Shown: positions 60,156 to 64,000 of the stretch, in pieces | How the letters are laid out: every line of letters begins with the position of its first letter | Position numbering within the stretch: the stretch's first letter is position 1 | Assembly: GCF_032854445.1 (NCBI RefSeq) | Contig: NC_088297.1 | Span: 19,481,127-19,545,126 of the forward strand | Source of the DNA: Liolophura sinensis | Lineage: Eukaryota > Mollusca > Polyplacophora > Chitonida > Chitonidae | Length of the DNA stretch: 64,000 nucleotides | Direction: 5' to 3' | The notes under the pieces: generated by a model | Told to the model about the DNA's origin: nothing | What the model saw: the letters and a program-made list of their open reading frames with translations, nothing else | Database searches by the model: none | Position numbers and translations under genes: made by a program

Positions 60156-60569
60156 AACTTTTGTAATTTTAAATCTCCCAAGCAAAACACTACACATCGG
60201 TCAACATTTATCCAACAAAAACCTGTACAATTTCTTACTTCAAGGGATGTAAAATTTATCGTATGGAACCACATATATTTACAGTGGGAGCTCTCCGCAG
60301 TTAGAATAACGAAACGTAATGCAGACAACATGGCGGCAAATGGGAAACGCCGCCTGCAAATACGCTCGCCAAAAAATGGACATTCCCTGTCAAAAGGGCT
60401 TATAATAGAACAATTACGAATGCAGACAAGTAAAACCCATGTTAGACACGTGGGAACTAAGCTGTACATCCGCTATTTTGACCTCACTACAGTATTATCG
60501 TAAGGAGCCATATAGATATAAAGATTTATATATAAAGATTTACAAATGAAGTTCTCCATAGTGAAATAA

Positions 60570-60680
60570 TTAATTACAATTGACAAGAGGCCGTATTTCA
60601 CTAGTTACGCGCAACTACTTGCCAAATATGACACTGTGGCCGCTGCTCTGGTTTCACGCTTTTATGCTGACATTCATAAC
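60570..60680 (-). repeat. Family B repeat, end segment
   Basis: ttgacaagaggccgtatttc and gtggccgctgctctggtttc. Confidence 0.65.
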
Positions 60681-60740
60681 TGGCCCGGGGGAAACCCACG
60701 ACCATCCGCAGGTTGCTGTCAGACCTTCCCACGTACAGCA
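60680..60740 (-). mobile_element. SINE family A fragment between family B segments
   Basis: cccgggggaaacccacgacc and atccgcaggttgctgtcaga, about 60 bp, between family B copies at 60570-60680 and 60810-61110. Confidence 0.65.
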
Positions 60741-60809
60741 CCCTATTGTAAACAGGGTACATATTGCAGCGCAGTATTTTAAGTAATCCTAGATCAGAGA
60801 CGCTTAACA

Positions 60810-61125
60810 AGTTGCTAGTAACATCTGTGCAGTTTAACCAGCATGTAATTCTGCAAACGCCATGGTGTTAGGGGATGCGCATAGTTAGTTGCTAGTAACA
60901 TCTGTGCATTTTTACCAGCATGTAATTCTGCTAACGCCATGGTGTTAGGGGACGCGCATAGTTAGTTGCTAGTAATATCTGTGCATTTTACAAGCATGTA
61001 ATTCTACTTAGGCCATGGTGTTAAGGGACGTGCATATTTGCTTTTTTTAAGCATTTACAATAGTAAATAATAAATAAAACCCGATTTTCGATAGAAAGGA
61101 GGCCGGATTTCATTGGTTACTTATG
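60810..61125 (-). repeat. Family B repeat with 77-bp tandem units
   Basis: gttgctagtaacatctgtgc recurs at 60811, 60888 and 60965 (77-bp spacing), each with gccatggtgttaggg; a single-copy body segment follows (cgatagaaaggaggccggat). Confidence 0.75.
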
Positions 61126-62843
61126 ATCAAGATTTACCCTTCATGCCCTAGTATTTTGTAACATTATTGATTTATTTACAGAAGTTAGACTGAAATTTGT
61201 GTAATTATTTGTAGATTAATTATTATGCTAACAGATAAATGAGCTAGATGAATATCTACATGTATCTTAATAACTGACTGTTACATATCCTTCGTTATTG
61301 ATTGACTGATTCATACATCTAGCCCGGATCGCATGCCCTCTCTTTTCCGTGTCGTTTTTCTTCCGTTTATTATGCGCCTTAGAGAGAAGCACTTCAGAGC
61401 TCCTCCATTGTTCTTGAGTTCACGCTATATGTAGTTCAGACCTTTTGGAATATTATATTTCTTGAACAATGGGAACCGTCTCGAAAGCGACAATCGATTC
61501 CAGGAAATCTTCATTTGCCGACAAAAGGTCCCACGATATTAAAATCTTCAATTCAGACGCTGTATTTTGGTTCAACACTGACGCCTGTCCGTAGTAATCA
61601 GATTATGTAAGAAATATCATTTCTCATTTGGCCCGATGTAATTTTCAGGTATTAAGTTTTTTGAAGGCAATTTAGAATTTAAACGATTGCTTTTATCACT
61701 TTGGACAACAATTCACGTGTGAAGGTACCGAACGCGTCTATGGTTAAAGTCTCATGACATACCGATACAGACAATGATGTCGCAAAAACCATGTGCGAAG
61801 CAAAATTGTACAGCCGAAAGCTTTTATTTTTGAAGTCGCAAAGGTAAAACGAACAAGCGTAACCTTTTATTATGGGACAAGACCTTAACTGCTCATAAGT
61901 TTATATATTCACGCTGAAAACGTATAGATCAGTCTGAGTTTACCTCAGCTGGGGCCGAACTGTTGTACATTGTTTTCTCTGACGGTTATTAATCATGGCT
62001 GGGCAGTAATTGAAGCGACGGCTTTCGTCACAAGACACCAGAGTGTCGTTATCTTAATCAGACAGGCCGAAAACTGTCAACAGAGGCATTACGTGGACTG
62101 TGCGGCTTTTGTGTTAACTCTTTGTTTGAACGGCTTCCACTCTTGGGACAAGGTTTTGTCGACTAATATAACCCGGTATTGGACCGTTCCAACGCCTCCC
62201 ACTGTAGGAAACACGCGGGGCGCAGATAAATTACCTGGCCTCTTTTTTCACAATCGCTACACGAAGAGGAGTGTGGACGGGGACAAAAGGGTACAAAGCT
62301 GTCCGTTATAGACTTAGAACGGGCCATCCACCAGTAGTCGATCGATCGACAAATCGCGATTTCTGATGTGACTGAATGAAATTCTATCCTCTAGAAAGGC
62401 CTATTACCCACTGCAGGTGTGACGGAATTCAACCAGCCGTGAGGGACTAATACCTACCGACTCCACCACCACTGCCTCTATGCCATCTAAAGAAAGGGTA
62501 TAGAGGAGTGTCATTACACTGCCACCCTTCCCGCGCTGCAGTCTGTCGACTTCCTGTCACCACTGTTTACCGCGCGCTCTAGCGAGAGGTGATGCTAGCA
62601 GATTAACGGCCATGGGGATGAGATAAGAACACAGACAGGGGACAGTTAGAAGAATCCAAGTCACAAGCTGTCAAACTGTCGCTACAAATCGTCATCACTT
62701 CATGATAACACGCGTAGGTTTTAATGCCTTTGGCACGTCACTGTTTCGACGACAAGAACCTAATTTACACTTCACTATAATTCCAAACTGGTGTCTCACA
62801 GCCAGAAGCACGTACCGTGGAAAACGTGACTGACACTTTAAAG
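61125..62843. other. No supported gene; one weak open frame
   Basis: A plus-strand frame at 61970-62311 (113 codons, begins MFSLTVINHGWAVIEA) is the longest here, but it has no recognised domain or splice context beyond chance. The rest shows no coding signal or repeat of the families above. Confidence 0.35.
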
Positions 62844-63006
62844 TCAACACTACAATTTGGTAGGAACAGTTGGGATTCTTTACTGCTTAGTTGACATCTT
62901 TTATCTCAACCGCCACTGCGTCATCCGCCGGAAGAAGAACCCAAACTTCGCCATCGACCGTAAAAAAGGCAAGAAAACACAGCCAACCGAACAGAAAAAC
63001 GTCCAG
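62844..63006 (+). CDS. Candidate exon: hydrophobic segment followed by a basic tail
   Basis: Stop-free stretch of about 54 codons with an AAAG acceptor-like site at 62840-62843 and a strong donor CAG|GTAAGA at 63006/63007. It reads YNLVGTVGILYCLVDIFYLN, then RHCVIRRKKNPNFAIDRKKG and KKTQPTEQKNVQ: a possible membrane anchor followed by a positively charged juxtamembrane region, as in a type I or multi-pass membrane protein (positive-inside). No other exon of the same gene was identified, so the product is unknown. It could be chance; the donor quality and biased composition are the support. Confidence 0.35.
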
Positions 63007-64000
63007 GTAAGAGTTTTTTAAGAAATCATTTTCTTTAATAGCCATTAATCTTGCTTAATGAAAGTTTTGTTCATGACCACATGGCACCTTACGCTTGAAG
63101 GTGCTGTCCTCCGATCGTTTGTAAAGGGAAATCGTTTACGAAAACTAGTACCCAGTTCACAGTAAGAAACTGGTTGCAAATTTAGTCGTAAGAACACCTT
63201 TAACTTCGATCTGAAGGAAGATTTCCGGGTGTAAAAATCCGACAATCTCAGAAAAACCAGATCTTGATCCGCGTTTTTCAAGGATAACATCTGATTAAAG
63301 CCCAGACATAATCCTAACATGCGATAACATGAACAAATCTTAAGTGGAAATTCACCACGAGGAGTTATGTTCAGTTTCCCAGCATGCTGAAATTCCAGTG
63401 TGTTTCCGATTTTAATATTTCTGCGGCACGTTTTCTATCGAACATAACAATCGTCTTCAATTCACTGCACTGAAAACGGATACCACACTCCCTGTTATGC
63501 TACCCAGCTTTAAATATGAAGAAAAACAGTCCTTTCCTCATATTTTATTTTTCATGCAGCGTTACGTTTCATTATTTGAACGTTTGGTTCATTTTTCCGG
63601 GATTACAACAATTTAAGTGCTTGAGAAACACAACATTACCTGAAAATTAATGAACTGAAATGCTCGTCGTCTTAAAAACAGGAAGGTTCTCTTGATTGGC
63701 CATTCGAATAATTACTCTTGTAGCCTCTGAAAGGGAGAATCTTTACGCAAAGAAAAAAGGGCGAACAGGTTTTCTTTATAAAACTTTTTCGGTTTCACAA
63801 ATAGAATACTTTAACGAGTAACAGGTGAAACACACTCACTTCCAGTACCGACAAATGGGTTTATTTCCAATACTTACGTTCGGCTTTCCCGCAGAATACT
63901 TTACCACAAAGATTTTATGGCTGACTTTTTAATTCTCTAATTTATCAATATTGCTGTTCTGGTTGGTCTCCCTGTTTTCCCGATTGTTTTCTTTTTCTGT
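63007..64000. other. No recognisable gene
   Basis: If 62844-63006 is an exon this is its downstream intron. No repeat of the families listed here and no further convincing exon. Confidence 0.4.

Noticed and set aside
61970-62311. 113-codon frame as a gene
   Set aside because: No domain, no codon or splice support; kept only as a weak note in the region description.

Overview
The window looks like animal nuclear DNA, most probably from a mollusc (bivalve-like) or another lophotrochozoan. It is AT-rich, its genes are split into short exons with consensus splice sites, and it is full of tRNA-headed SINEs, non-LTR retroelements, a Penelope-like fragment, Tc1-like transposons and minisatellites. 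The taxon is inferred from general resemblance of the SINE and repeat style and was not tested. There are no bacterial operons, rRNA genes or CRISPR arrays.

Region 1 (1-12.4 kb) holds the only convincing cellular genes: two head-to-tail paralogues on the minus strand, each assembled here exon by exon. The complete copy (5927-12340) has 7 coding exons and encodes about 311 residues: a signal peptide, an HEFAH zinc motif and a downstream YWAEA glutamate, i.e. a secreted gluzincin-type metallopeptidase. The left copy (<1-4542) shows the same first five exon lengths and phases, then the start of exon 6 at the window edge. Their introns differ by lineage-specific SINEs and tandem arrays.

Region 2 (12.4-22 kb) is repeat-rich. 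It has a decayed LINE ORF2 (13.56-15.98 kb) with a 7-copy in-frame 75-bp amplification, a 2.5-kb satellite of 53-bp units with internal higher-order structure, a 72-bp array and several SINEs.

Region 3 (22-52 kb) is a mosaic of diverged copies of a long composite repeat. Copies lie forward to the left of about 40 kb and inverted to the right of about 42.7 kb. In three places the composite contains a 34-bp minisatellite (about 59, 40 and 6 units). A degraded Penelope-like reverse transcriptase lies in the centre of the inverted arrangement. A small non-autonomous repeat ('family B') and another ('family C') recur through the region.

Region 4 (52-60 kb) has two nearly complete Tc1-like DD34E transposons with recognisable terminal inverted repeats. 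One is broken only by a TGA codon. The other carries a 1-base insertion and a TAG, and sits inside a CR1/Jockey-like LINE whose coding frame resumes on the other side. Region 5 (60-64 kb) is mostly quiet, with one candidate exon at 62844-63006 that ends at a good splice donor and encodes a hydrophobic segment followed by a basic tail, possibly the edge of a gene continuing to the right.

Boundaries of the repeats were judged by eye and are approximate. Splice sites were chosen by comparing the two paralogues.
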